A stretch of DNA of 5,927 nt from Bacillota bacterium (lineage in GTDB: Bacteria; Bacillota; Clostridia; Christensenellales; Aristaeellaceae): positions 1 through 5,927 of the forward strand of contig JAGVSV010000252.1 of the NCBI GenBank assembly GCA_019137115.1. The letters are read 5' to 3'. The position numbers and the translations under genes were made by a program. Each line of letters starts with the position of its first letter. The stretch's first letter is position 1. Positions 5,587-5,927 of this stretch are shown here, piece by piece. Below the pieces are notes generated by a model. That model worked only from the letters and a program-made list of their open reading frames with translations, ran no database searches and had not been told where the DNA came from.

Positions 5587-5927
5587 ATGCGCATTTTGCT
5601 GACGTTGGAGTATGACGGCACGGACTATGCCGGTTGGCAGCGGCAGCTCAACGGCCCCAGCGTGCAGGAAGCGTTAGAGGATGCGCTGCGGCGGGCGACA
5701 GGTACGGACACGCGCATCACGGGCGCCAGCCGCACCGATGCCGGTGTCCACGCGCTGGGTCAGCGCGCGCATTTTGACACCGCCAGCAGCATCCCCCCGG
5801 ACGGGTACCCCTTGGTGCTGGGCACCCTGCTGCCACGGGACATCGCGGTCACCCAATCGGTGGCTGTTCCGGACAGCGTGCACGCGCGTTTCTCGGCAAA
5901 AGGCAAGGAATATACCTACCGGATATT
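5587..5927 (+). CDS. truA: tRNA pseudouridine synthase A, N-terminal part (cut by right edge)
   Basis: TruA converts uridines 38-40 of the tRNA anticodon stem-loop to pseudouridine. The first 113 codons are present and the frame is open at the edge; the full protein is usually about 245-270 residues. Visible motifs are the N-terminal strand RILLTLEYDGTDYAGWQRQ (2-20), the catalytic loop ITGASRTDAGVHALGQ (44-59) with the nucleophile Asp51 and the preceding conserved Arg49, and FSAKGKEYTYRI (102-113), which includes the conserved tyrosine region of the active site. It starts 10 bases after ecfT with a modest site, GAGGCGGGG (5575-5583). The position after ecfT is the usual one in Firmicutes, where rplM and rpsI often come next; that cannot be seen here. 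Confidence 0.96.
   Translation, partial: MRILLTLEYDGTDYAGWQRQLNGPSVQEALEDALRRATGTDTRITGASRTDAGVHALGQRAHFDTASSIPPDGYPLVLGTLLPRDIAVTQSVAVPDSVHARFSAKGKEYTYRI

Noticed and set aside
1..5927. CRISPR array, insertion sequence, tRNA, toxin-antitoxin or defence system
   Set aside because: I saw no spaced identical repeats, terminal inverted repeats with a transposase, cloverleaf-like sequence or defence-type domains. The genes are conserved housekeeping families.

Overview
The window (5927 bases) is a GC-rich bacterial chromosomal segment. Nearly all of it is a dense set of seven co-directional plus-strand genes running from base 344 to the right edge. The order ecfA1-ecfA2-ecfT-truA is the arrangement typical of Firmicutes. 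The strong Shine-Dalgarno sites, the TTG start of ecfA2 and the high GC suggest a GC-rich clostridial-type Firmicute. I cannot name a genus from this sequence.

Layout. Bases 1-343 are AT-richer and hold no confidently identified complete gene. An unrecognised minus-strand reading frame runs off the left edge, and the right part holds a convincing promoter for the plus-strand genes. From 344 the genes are: a class I SAM-dependent rRNA-type methyltransferase (344-1201); a short RluA-family pseudouridine synthase (1222-1938); tgt, the tRNA-guanine transglycosylase of queuosine synthesis (1948-3093); the two ATPases ecfA1 (3094-3936) and ecfA2 (3920-4783) and the transmembrane subunit ecfT (4773-5576) of an energy-coupling factor (ECF) vitamin transporter; and truA, tRNA pseudouridine synthase I, cut by the right edge (5587 onward).

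How they work together. Gaps are 20 bases or less, or genes overlap, so one transcript is likely, probably started from the promoter at about 277-304. Four of the seven products modify RNA: a methyltransferase, two pseudouridine synthases and TGT. The other three form the shared energising module of a group II ECF transporter. No substrate-binding S component is present, so the module should serve S components encoded elsewhere. In most Firmicutes the same ecf-truA block follows the ribosomal protein gene rplQ; here tgt takes that position. This is the most notable feature of the window.

I found no CRISPR array, mobile element, tRNA or rRNA gene, and no clear sign of an undescribed system. 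The points worth a second look are the tgt-ecf junction, two substitutions in conserved TGT motifs, a perfect 12-base palindrome in the leader, and the composition break at the left end.
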